9,968 nucleotides of DNA from a bacterium (GTDB taxonomy: Bacteria; Latescibacterota; UBA2968): contig JAPUJS010000214.1 of assembly GCA_027296045.1 (NCBI GenBank), positions 1-9,968 on the forward strand. Direction: 5' to 3'. The position numbers were made by a program, and so were the translations under genes. Positions 1-6,422 of the stretch are shown piece by piece. The notes beneath the pieces were generated by a model. It was not told where the DNA came from. It did no database searches and saw only the letters and a list, made by a program, of their open reading frames with translations. Position 1 is the stretch's first letter; each line of letters starts with the position of its first letter.

Positions 1-29
1 CCGGCAACAATGATGAGGGCGGTTTTCAT
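1..29 (-). CDS. 5' end of a gene running off the left edge (possible IspD-like cytidylyltransferase)
   Basis: An ATG at 29-27 opens a minus-strand frame reading MKTALIIVAG to the window edge. Only about ten residues are visible. The hydrophobic beta strand ending in Ala-Gly resembles the start of nucleotidyltransferases such as IspD (2-C-methyl-D-erythritol 4-phosphate cytidylyltransferase), whose N-terminus continues into a GG-x-G-x-R-M nucleotide loop, but that loop lies outside the window. No purine-rich Shine-Dalgarno sequence is seen; the bases before the ATG are C-rich. The orientation matches every other gene here. The identification is a guess from a very short peptide, and other Rossmann-type or sugar-nucleotide enzymes begin similarly. 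Confidence 0.4.
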
Positions 30-94
30 GAGTTGGGGGAGTTGACGGCGATGTGGGGGTGTTTTGAAGTGTATCGCTTTTCCCTGCCTCCGGC

Positions 95-136
95 GGCCTA
101 CTATTTGAACGACCCTAAAGTCGGCAAAAAGTCGCC
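95..136. repeat. Imperfect palindrome, possible relict interspersed repeat
   Basis: The arms can fold as GG-C-ACT-TTTG (95-107) with CAAA-AGT-GCC (125-136), allowing three small mismatches or bulges. They surround an inner perfect CGAC (110-113)/GTCG (120-123) hairpin with a six-base loop. AAAGTCG occurs twice (117-123 and 128-134). The related GCAAAAGTACGAAG lies just downstream near 168-180, so the unit may extend to about 180. This looks like a decayed copy of a mobile palindromic intergenic element of the TACTTTTTG...CAAAAAGTA type. It is not terminator-like, since no T tract follows on either strand. That it is repeated elsewhere in the genome is inference. Confidence 0.4.
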
Positions 137-360
137 ACTCGGCGTGGGGCCGCGCCAAGGCACAGCGCAAAAGTACGAAGGTGGTCGTGGGAGCGCTGCT
201 GCCCTACTGGTGAAGGTGAAATTCTAGACGATGTTGCGAATCGGACAGTGCGCTGTGTGCAGCGAATGTTGCTCTTGGAAAGGTGAACTTATGGTGTTGT
301 GATCTCTTTTGTGTTGATGAGCTGGCTATTGGTTTTTGGAGTGTTTGTGTGGTGTGGATC

Positions 361-400
361 TGTGGCCCTCTGTGCTTCCCTGCGGCCCTCTGTGATCCAG
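361..400. repeat. Two tandem copies of a 20-base repeat containing GGCCCTCTGTG
   Basis: Copy A (361-380) and copy B (381-400) match at about 15 of 20 positions and share the core GGCCCTCTGTG. A third copy of the core lies at the right edge of the window, where 13 bases (9951-9963) equal 382-394 exactly. On the coding strand the unit reads as CACAGAGGGC-type repeats placed 5 bases after the stop of the CBM9/DUF5916 gene. Similar cacagagg-type repeats are scattered through intergenic DNA of many environmental bacteria; that this is one of them is inference. Confidence 0.55.
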
Positions 401-405
401 CGGTG

Positions 406-2709
406 TTAGAGTTTCCAGAAATAGGAGAGTTTGAGCTGAATGGAGCGGTTGAGCTGGTGGAGGGAGCCTTCGGTTTCCCAGGCATGGTTGTAGACCAGGA
501 AGAGGTCGCTGCCTGGACGGTAGCGGTAGTTGAGCAGAAAGTTACTGCCAACCACTTCGCGTTTGCTGTTCCACTGAATGAGCCCCCGGACAAAGAGGTC
601 GGGGGTGAAGGAATAGAGGAAACGGTTGGTGATCCGGTTGGTCAGAAAGTTTCCGTTGGGCAAAGAGACGCGGTTGAGACCGTAGTCGGTTTCCAGGGTG
701 ACGCGGCCGTTGATTTTCCAGGCACCAGATGCGGAGAGGCGGTTTCGGGTGCCGTTGAAAAACTCGCCAATTTCATAGAAGATGGATCCGGAGAGTTTGC
801 GGCCCCCGTTGGAGAAGAGGTTGAAGCCGAGAGAGTGGAACCGGTAGACACCTTCGGGAATTTCGATCCCTTCGTGGATGTCAAAGGGCTCGGTGAGGCG
901 TTCGAATCTGTGGTTGTACCGGAAGCCGATCCAGTCGTCGGTTTGCAGGTTCAGGAAGGACGACCATTCGAACTGGCGGGTCTGGAGGATGTTGTTCTGG
1001 TCCATCAGGTAGGTCAGGCGGGGCCCGATAGACATCTGCCGGACATGCCGGGTGTTGGGGCGGGGGCGGTAGCGGATGCTGGACCGGATACGCCGCATGT
1101 CGTCGCGGGGCACAAAGCCGACTTCCGGATTGAAGTTTTCCTGAACGTCCAGATAGGACATCCGGACATCCAGGGTGCGGGTGCGGTATCCCAGTTCGGC
1201 CATGCCGGCCTGGTCCTGGCCCTGAAGATCGGGAGACCAGGTTTTGGCCAGGAAACCGCGCAGGTTCATCCTGGAGTTGAGGAAGGAGAGATTGAGGTCG
1301 GCGCCAAAAGACCGGTTGTGATCGGTGTCTTCTCCGGGCGACCGGTTGGTGGCAATGAGGCCGATGCTGGATCGAGCGAAGATGTCGCGCCGGACCCGGA
1401 AGACAGAGAAGTTGGTGCGGAGGGCGCGGACGGTGTCGAACACGGTGACCTCGAGGGTATCGAGGAGGGTGGCCAACGCCAAGCGGGGGTCGTCTTCTTC
1501 GAGAAGGTCGCCCCGATCGGTGAGGAAGCGGTCTTCTTTTTCTTCGTCAAAGAAGGTTTTCGGGTCGGTGAGGACGTGGAGGGCGCCGATTTCGTAGGGC
1601 CCTGCGCGTCCGGTGAACTTGCTGCCTACGATTACGGGGATGTTGTGCCCTTCCTGGATGCCGATCCGGCGGCTGTAGAAGAGCAGGGTGGGGGGTGTGC
1701 CCCCGAACCTCTGGACACGTTCACCGAAGGAGAAAATGCCGGCACCTTCCAGGAAAAAGCCGCGTTTTTCAGGGAAAAAGATGCTGAACCGAGTGAGGTT
1801 GACCTGCTCCTGGTCGACCTCCACCTGGGCAAAATCGGTTTTGTAGGAGAGGTCCAGCGTGAGGCCGGGGGTAAGGCCATATTTGAAGTCCAGGCCGGTG
1901 TCGAGGATGCGCTCAAGGGTGGGATCGAGGACCTCGAAATCTTTCACGCCGCCCGAGAGGGTATAGGGCTTGGCCTGGAGGCGGGGTTTGGTCTTCAGGG
2001 CACCCAACCCCTGGAGGGTGCCCAGTTTGGAGGTCCGGTATTCCCCGCCAAACCCGTAGGCCTGAGGGGGCGGGACCAAGTAGACGTCTTCGTTTTTGCG
2101 TCGGATGATGCGGCCTAGGTTGATGCCCCAGACGGCGTCTTCGGATTCGGCATAGCGGAGCTGGTCCCAGGGGATGGCCATTTCGGCGGTCCAACCCTTT
2201 GCATCCCGCGAGGCCCGGCAGGACCAGACACAGTCCCAGGCCTCGTTCCGACTGCGACCCTCGTCTGAAAGCAGGATGTCCCATTGGGCGCCCAGAGGAT
2301 TGGTGCTAAAAAAAAAGCCGCCCCGGCCGTCGTTGTAGGTGTCCAGGACGAGGATGACGCTGTCATTTTCATCCAGTTCGGCGTCTCTGCGCATCCGGTT
2401 GGCAATGATTTTTTCGGGTTGGGTGTCGAAACAGCGAAAACCGACGTAGAGGTTGTCGCCGTCGTAGAGCAAACGGACTTCGGTTTTTTCAGTAGCCGGT
2501 TTCCCTTCGATGGGCTCGCGCTGGAAGAAGGCCGACTGGGCATCGGCTTTTTGCCAGACCGGGTCGTCCAGTCGACCGTCAATTTTGGGCGGCGTTAAGG
2601 TGGGAGACGCCTGAATGACGCCTTCCCGGGCGTGGAGTGGGGCGATGAACGCGAGGATCAGGATCAAGACGAAAAGGGGCCATTTTTTGTGTGTTTTGAA
2701 GGGCATCAT
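406..2709 (-). CDS. Outer-membrane protein with N-terminal CBM9-like domain and DUF5916 beta-barrel
   Basis: This 767-residue secreted protein has a signal peptide at residues 1-27 (KTHKK, a hydrophobic core, cleavage after LHA). A family 9 carbohydrate-binding-like domain spans about 40-205, opening with IDGRLDDPVW and carrying the family's DENDSVILVLDTYNDGRGG and STNPLGAQWD segments. A long beta-rich DUF5916 barrel fills about 240-767 (SFGERVQRFGG, GSKFTGRAG and many alternating strands) and ends in an aromatic-rich strand, LKLSYFWKL, as expected for BAM-assembled barrels. Proteins of this architecture lie in the outer membrane; the substrate is unknown and sugar binding is inferred from the fold only. 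The open frame extends upstream to 2922, but that stretch covers the preceding terminator and a promoter. The ATG ATG at 2709/2706 directly before the signal peptide is therefore the start. No clear Shine-Dalgarno is present. A run of nine T's encodes Phe-Phe-Phe (2308-2316). Confidence 0.9.
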   Translation of the reverse strand: MMPFKTHKKWPLFVLILILAFIAPLHAREGVIQASPTLTPPKIDGRLDDPVWQKADAQSAFFQREPIEGKPATEKTEVRLLYDGDNLYVGFRCFDTQPEKIIANRMRRDAELDENDSVILVLDTYNDGRGGFFFSTNPLGAQWDILLSDEGRSRNEAWDCVWSCRASRDAKGWTAEMAIPWDQLRYAESEDAVWGINLGRIIRRKNEDVYLVPPPQAYGFGGEYRTSKLGTLQGLGALKTKPRLQAKPYTLSGGVKDFEVLDPTLERILDTGLDFKYGLTPGLTLDLSYKTDFAQVEVDQEQVNLTRFSIFFPEKRGFFLEGAGIFSFGERVQRFGGTPPTLLFYSRRIGIQEGHNIPVIVGSKFTGRAGPYEIGALHVLTDPKTFFDEEKEDRFLTDRGDLLEEDDPRLALATLLDTLEVTVFDTVRALRTNFSVFRVRRDIFARSSIGLIATNRSPGEDTDHNRSFGADLNLSFLNSRMNLRGFLAKTWSPDLQGQDQAGMAELGYRTRTLDVRMSYLDVQENFNPEVGFVPRDDMRRIRSSIRYRPRPNTRHVRQMSIGPRLTYLMDQNNILQTRQFEWSSFLNLQTDDWIGFRYNHRFERLTEPFDIHEGIEIPEGVYRFHSLGFNLFSNGGRKLSGSIFYEIGEFFNGTRNRLSASGAWKINGRVTLETDYGLNRVSLPNGNFLTNRITNRFLYSFTPDLFVRGLIQWNSKREVVGSNFLLNYRYRPGSDLFLVYNHAWETEGSLHQLNRSIQLKLSYFWKL

Positions 2710-2753
2710 TTTTACAGAAAAATCGGGTTGGGTCTGATCGGAAGCTGAGGTTA

Positions 2754-2782
2754 AATATAACAGTGATTGCAGGAGCAGGCAA
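2754..2782 (-). promoter_or_regulatory. Sigma70-type promoter for the CBM9/DUF5916 gene
   Basis: On the minus strand, TTGCCT (2777-2782) and TATATT (2754-2759) are separated by 17 bases. Transcription would begin near 2747 and give a leader of about 38 bases before the ATG at 2709. It lies downstream of the terminator at 2893-2924, so the gene is probably a separate unit. A weaker alternative, TTCTGT-17-TATAGA (2864-2836), lies further upstream. Confidence 0.5.
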
Positions 2783-2892
2783 GGATGGGATCTTACGGAT
2801 GACCGGCAACAGGTACACCGTTTTTGAAGCGCAATTCTATACATGTGCGTCCGGGTTGACAGAAGAAGATAGGGGCGGTCCTTTCCGATGGA

Positions 2893-2924
2893 CAAAAAAA
2901 GGTGTATCCAGAATGGATACACCT
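2893..2924 (-). terminator. Rho-independent terminator of the kinase-cyclase operon
   Basis: A perfect ten-base-pair stem (AGGTGTATCC 2900-2909, GGATACACCT 2915-2924) with a five-base loop AGAAT is followed on the minus strand by seven T's (2893-2899). It sits 25 bases beyond the cyclase stop at 2950. On the plus strand the stem is followed less directly by a T-rich stretch (2925-2940), but no plus-strand gene needs it. Confidence 0.85.
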
Positions 2925-2949
2925 CTTTCCTGTCTTTTTTATTCGCGTG

Positions 2950-4077
2950 TTATTCCGATTCACAGTCGACGGCATACAGGTGCACCTGGTTTTCCATGCC
3001 TCGGATGGACTGTTTGCCCAGGCTCCGAATTTGAAAGGCGTCGGGGTTTTTCAGTTTTTCAAAGGTGAGTTCGGTCATGATGATGCTGGCGTCCACTTCT
3101 TTGGTCATGCTTTCGCAACGGGCGGCCAGGTTGACGGTGTTGCCAAAGACGGCGGCGTCCATGCGGTCGGGGGTTCCGGTGACGCCTGTGGCGACCGGGC
3201 CGGTGTTGATGCCGATGCCGACCCGGATGGGCCGATAACCGGCGCGTTCTCGGCCCTGGTTGTAGTCGACCAGGATTTGCTTCTGGATGGCAATGGCCGA
3301 ACGGACGACGTTGTCGGTATATTGATCGTCTTCCAGTTTGAAGAGGGCCATAATGGCATCGCCAATGTACTGGTAGACGAACCCGCCAAATTCGCGGATG
3401 CCGGGTCCCATCACGGTGAAAAATGAATTGATGAATCGGAAGCACTCGGTGCAGGTGACGGACTCTGAGAAGGTGGTGAAATTGCGAATGTCGCAAGAGA
3501 AGACGCTGTAGATTTCTTCTTGAGAGATCCCGTGGGAGACGTTGAAGTCGTCCCGGTCCATGTTTTTGGTCAGGTTGGGCGGGACAAAGCGTTTGAACAG
3601 TTCGACCTGTTTGATGATTTCCTGGGTCCGTTCTTCCACTATCCGTTCCAGATTGTTGTTGGTATCTTGAAGTTCCTTCCGGAGGCGCTGGAGGGTGAGG
3701 TGGTTTTGCACGCGGGCAAGGACTTCCTCGACTTGAAAGGGCTTGGTGATGTAGTCTACGCCGCCGACTTTGAAGGCGTTGACCTTGTCTTCGACCCGAT
3801 CGAGGGCGCTGATGAAGATGATGGGAATGTCGCGGGTGTTTTCTTTTTCTTTCAGGCGTCTGCACACTTCATAGCCATCCATATCGGGCATGGTGATGTC
3901 GAGCATGATGAGGTTGGGCGGGTCCAAGTCGGCGGCTTTGAGGGCCAGGGGGCCGTTGGGCACGCCCCGGGCTTTGAAGCCGCTTTCGCTCAACAGGCTG
4001 GACAACAGGCGCAAATTGGCAGGGGTGTCATCGACAATTAGAATGTTTTCTTTGGGGGTGTCCGGCATTTCAGCCAT
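2950..4077 (-). CDS. Response regulator with class III adenylate/guanylate cyclase output domain
   Basis: This is a 375-residue cytoplasmic protein. A CheY-like receiver spans residues 10-128, with acidic pair D16/D17, phosphoacceptor D60 in LIMLDITMPDMDG, S90 and K112 in TKPF. A coiled-coil linker (about 128-162) leads into a class III nucleotide cyclase domain (about 185-370). Metal-binding aspartates are D196 (SCDIRNFT) and D240 (YIGDAIMALF), and the transition-state pair is N316/R320 (GNTVNLAAR), so catalysis should be possible. The base-reading positions are unusual: Q236 replaces the Lys four residues before D240, and A309 replaces the Asp/Thr seven residues before N316. The product (cAMP, cGMP or other) is therefore uncertain. 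The start at 4077 has GGGAG six bases upstream and overlaps the kinase stop by 8 nt, implying translational coupling. The partner kinase probably controls D60. Confidence 0.93.
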   Translation of the reverse strand: MAEMPDTPKENILIVDDTPANLRLLSSLLSESGFKARGVPNGPLALKAADLDPPNLIMLDITMPDMDGYEVCRRLKEKENTRDIPIIFISALDRVEDKVNAFKVGGVDYITKPFQVEEVLARVQNHLTLQRLRKELQDTNNNLERIVEERTQEIIKQVELFKRFVPPNLTKNMDRDDFNVSHGISQEEIYSVFSCDIRNFTTFSESVTCTECFRFINSFFTVMGPGIREFGGFVYQYIGDAIMALFKLEDDQYTDNVVRSAIAIQKQILVDYNQGRERAGYRPIRVGIGINTGPVATGVTGTPDRMDAAVFGNTVNLAARCESMTKEVDASIIMTELTFEKLKNPDAFQIRSLGKQSIRGMENQVHLYAVDCESE

Positions 4078-6265
4078 TGGATTCTCCCACGGGTTGGGTC
4101 AGGCCAATGAGTTCGTCGAGGCGGAAATTGTTGATCATATCCGTCAGTTCCTGGACAAGGGGGGCATGGGCTTCGTCGAGTAGCGCGAGCAGAGCAAGCA
4201 TTTCTTCGGAGTCTGCCCGGCTGGCGGCCATGTGCATTTGTTCGACCCATTCGGAGGACAGGTCGGACAGGGATTCGGGGGTGAGGGTGGTCTGGACAAG
4301 GCCGTCTTCGGACGGGGTTTCTTCTGAGTATATAAATTCGACGCCCAGGTGTTTTTCAAGGGCGTTGTAGATTTCGGATTCGCGGAAGGGTTTGCGCAAA
4401 AAATCGTCGCAGCCTGCCGAGAGCACGATGTGCTTGTCTTCTTCGAAGACGCTGGCAGTGAGGGCGACGATGATGGTGGACTTGCCCTTGGGGGTGGCTT
4501 TGATCCGCCGGGTGGCCTCGTGGCCGCCCATAACGGGCATGCGCATGTCCATCCAGATGAGGTGGGGGTCGAATTTTTCCCACATCTCAATGCCATCCTG
4601 GCCGTCGACGGCTTCTTCGACCTCAAAGCCCAAGGGCACCAGGAACCGTTTCAGCAGAATGCGATTTTCGGGCCGATCTTCGACAATCAGAATCCGATAG
4701 GTCTCCTGGTTTGGTGCCAGACCAACCACTTTCCTGGTGGGCGTGAGGTCTCGGACGTCGGAAACGTCGGCCAGCGAAAAGGGGATGTCGAATTTAAAGA
4801 CGGTTCCCACGCCGACACTGCTGTGGGCGGTGATCTCGCCGCCCATCAGCCGGATAAATTGCTGGCTGATGGAGAGGCCCAGCCCGGTTCCTTCTTGCGA
4901 TTGTTGACCCGACTCGGTCTGCACAAAGGCCTGGAACAGGGCCTCCAGCTCTTCCTCGGCAATGCCGGCACCGGTGTCTTCGACTTCGACAAAGAGGCGG
5001 GGTTTTTCGGGCGGGTTTTCCTGGCATCGGACCCGCAGGGTGATGCCGCCTTCTTCGGTGAATTTGATGGCGTTGCTGAGCAAGTTGATGACCACCTGGC
5101 GCAGCTTGCCTTCGTCCATCAAGACGTAGTGTGGGATGTCGGAATCGCCTTCAAAGAGGAGTTGCAGGCCCTTTTCTTCGGCCCGGAGCTGGAACATGGT
5201 TTCGATGTCATCCCGAAGGCGGTAGATGTCGAAGGCTTCTTCGTTCAAAACGGTCTGGCCGGCTTCAATCTTGGAGATTTCCAACACATCGTTAATGAGC
5301 GACAGGAGGTGTTCGCCACTGTGGCCGATGATTTCCAGGTTTTCCTTGTGTTCGGTAGGAAGGGTGTCGTCACGGCGCATGAGCTGGGAGAATCCTAAAA
5401 TGGCGTTCATCGGGGTGCGAAGTTCGTGACTCATGTTGGCCAAAAAGGTGCTTTTGGCCCGGTTGGCGGCTTCGGCGGCGTCTTTGGCGCCGATGAGTTC
5501 GTGGTTGGTTTGTTGCAGTTCGAGAGTACGTTCTTCCACGCGTTTTTCCAGGTTCTGTTGGGCAGCGGCCAGGTTTTCCACCATCTGGTTGAAGGAGACG
5601 GCCAGGTGGCCCACTTCGTCGCCGGTTTTGACCACCGCGCGTTGGGTCAGGTCGCCCTGGGCGATGTGTTCGGCGGTTCGGACCATCTGGCTTAACGGGC
5701 CGGTGATCAGGGTGCTGACGCCGACCACACCTGCGATGCCGATCACGAAGATGATTGCACTGACCAGGGCGATGGCCGTCCGGCTCTGGCCGACTCGCGC
5801 GTTGACGTCTTTGAGGGACAATCCCAGGTAGAGCTGGCCGATGATCTCGTCGCCTTCTTCGCTGTGCCGGATGGATTTTTCGGTTTTGTAGAATTGGTTG
5901 TTGGAGTCTTGAACCTGTCGATACCCCGCTTGCTCGCCCGTTTCCTGACTGTAGGAGACAAATACCTGTCCGGTTTTGTTGAATACGATGATGTAGGCCA
6001 GGTCTTGATTCTGTTTGGTGCCTTCCAGGACCTGTTCGGCCGACAAGGGGTCTTCGAAAATGAGGGCCGGTGCCAGGCTGAATGCTGTCATCTTGGCAAT
6101 GCTTTCGGCTTTTTCGCCCAAGGCTCGCATTTCCTGTTCGGCCTGGCGGGAGGGGAAATAGGTGAAGATAAAGATAGAAATCGCCGCAATCAGGAGGGAA
6201 ATGCCGATGGCCAGCTTGGTTCGAACCGTCAGGTTAAAGGCTACAGAGTCTGAAGGTGTATTCAT
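4070..6265 (-). CDS. Hybrid sensor histidine kinase with CHASE8-like periplasmic domain, HAMP and receiver
   Basis: This 731-residue inner-membrane kinase has TM1 at about 17-36, a periplasmic sensor at about 37-163 and TM2 at about 164-186. The segment SLAPALIFEDPLSAEQVL followed by FNKTGQVFVSY resembles CHASE8, the sensor type of YfiN. Next come HAMP (186-239), a coiled coil (228-268) and a HisKA domain with H280 in MSHELRTPMN. The ATPase domain has N394/N398 (NLLSNAIKF), DTGAGI 430-435 and GTGLGLSIS 459-467. A receiver spans 523-640 with E529/D530, phosphoacceptor D573 (WMDMRMP) and K625. The last 70 residues are helical and lack a canonical HPt motif. A TTGACA promoter lies upstream, but no convincing Shine-Dalgarno precedes the ATG at 6265; TM1 placement supports this start. 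The gene overlaps the cyclase start, so the two are very likely partners. Confidence 0.93.
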   Translation of the reverse strand: MNTPSDSVAFNLTVRTKLAIGISLLIAAISIFIFTYFPSRQAEQEMRALGEKAESIAKMTAFSLAPALIFEDPLSAEQVLEGTKQNQDLAYIIVFNKTGQVFVSYSQETGEQAGYRQVQDSNNQFYKTEKSIRHSEEGDEIIGQLYLGLSLKDVNARVGQSRTAIALVSAIIFVIGIAGVVGVSTLITGPLSQMVRTAEHIAQGDLTQRAVVKTGDEVGHLAVSFNQMVENLAAAQQNLEKRVEERTLELQQTNHELIGAKDAAEAANRAKSTFLANMSHELRTPMNAILGFSQLMRRDDTLPTEHKENLEIIGHSGEHLLSLINDVLEISKIEAGQTVLNEEAFDIYRLRDDIETMFQLRAEEKGLQLLFEGDSDIPHYVLMDEGKLRQVVINLLSNAIKFTEEGGITLRVRCQENPPEKPRLFVEVEDTGAGIAEEELEALFQAFVQTESGQQSQEGTGLGLSISQQFIRLMGGEITAHSSVGVGTVFKFDIPFSLADVSDVRDLTPTRKVVGLAPNQETYRILIVEDRPENRILLKRFLVPLGFEVEEAVDGQDGIEMWEKFDPHLIWMDMRMPVMGGHEATRRIKATPKGKSTIIVALTASVFEEDKHIVLSAGCDDFLRKPFRESEIYNALEKHLGVEFIYSEETPSEDGLVQTTLTPESLSDLSSEWVEQMHMAASRADSEEMLALLALLDEAHAPLVQELTDMINNFRLDELIGLTQPVGESNG
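4084..4088 (-). promoter_or_regulatory. Ribosome binding site of the cyclase gene inside the kinase gene
   Basis: GGGAG lies six bases before the ATG at 4077 and within the last codons of the kinase. It decides between this start and the in-frame ATG at 4068, and gives an ATGGCTGA stop-start overlap. Confidence 0.7.
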
Positions 6266-6329
6266 AGGACGGGATGATGACTTAGGTGAATACCAAATGT
6301 CGGAGTTCGGATGCTAAGAATTTCCCTAA

Positions 6330-6358
6330 TCCATACGGTAAAATTTGAGGAATGTCAA
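6330..6358 (-). promoter_or_regulatory. Sigma70-type promoter for the kinase-cyclase operon
   Basis: A consensus -35 TTGACA (6353-6358) is followed after 17 bases by TATGGA (6330-6335), a weak -10. Transcription from about 6323 would leave a 58-base leader. No hairpin with a T tract is visible between the YfiR-like stop (6423) and this promoter, so read-through from the upstream operon is also possible. Confidence 0.5.
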
Positions 6359-6422
6359 GTTTTTCCATTACTTAGCCTATACCCGTGCCAAACGATTTTG
6401 GGGGCTCTGATCATTGGGTCAC

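Larger units (their letters stand above)
30..405. other. Non-coding interval rich in palindromes and short repeats
   Basis: This 376-base stretch separates the stop of the CBM9/DUF5916 gene from the gene start at the left edge. It holds a tandem 20-base repeat (361-400), a long imperfect palindrome (95-136) and a small perfect hairpin at 251-264 (CGCTG/CAGCG, 4-base loop). No classical T-tailed terminator follows the stop at 406. A 64-codon plus-strand frame at 33-227 runs straight through the palindrome and has no family resemblance, so it is not called. A TAGAAT at about 231-236 (minus) could be a -10 box for the left-edge gene, but no matching -35 is visible. Confidence 0.6.

Noticed and set aside
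33..227. A 64-codon plus-strand frame in the left intergenic region
   Set aside because: It reads through a palindromic repeat, lacks a ribosome binding site, and is the only plus-strand candidate in a uniformly minus-strand window.
361..400. CRISPR-like repeat
   Set aside because: There are only two adjacent degenerate 20-base copies with no unique spacers and no cas gene.
1266..1597. Small Ser/Pro- or Arg-rich frames inside the barrel gene
   Set aside because: They are frame shadows of low complexity overlapping a well-supported coding sequence.
283..2118. A 611-codon open frame on the plus strand opposite the CBM9/DUF5916 gene
   Set aside because: Its product is rich in Gly, Val and Glu with no domain, signal or membrane pattern. 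The opposite strand encodes a coherent exported barrel protein with known motifs. Long antisense frames are expected from the codon bias.
2710..2922. N-terminal extension of 71 codons on the CBM9/DUF5916 frame
   Set aside because: It would start inside a terminator stem and run across a good promoter. It is rich in Cys, Arg and Ser and precedes a normal signal peptide that must be N-terminal.
3059..3865. A 268-codon minus-strand frame within the cyclase gene
   Set aside because: It is extremely rich in Arg, His and Gln, has no domain, and is out of frame with a complete receiver-cyclase.
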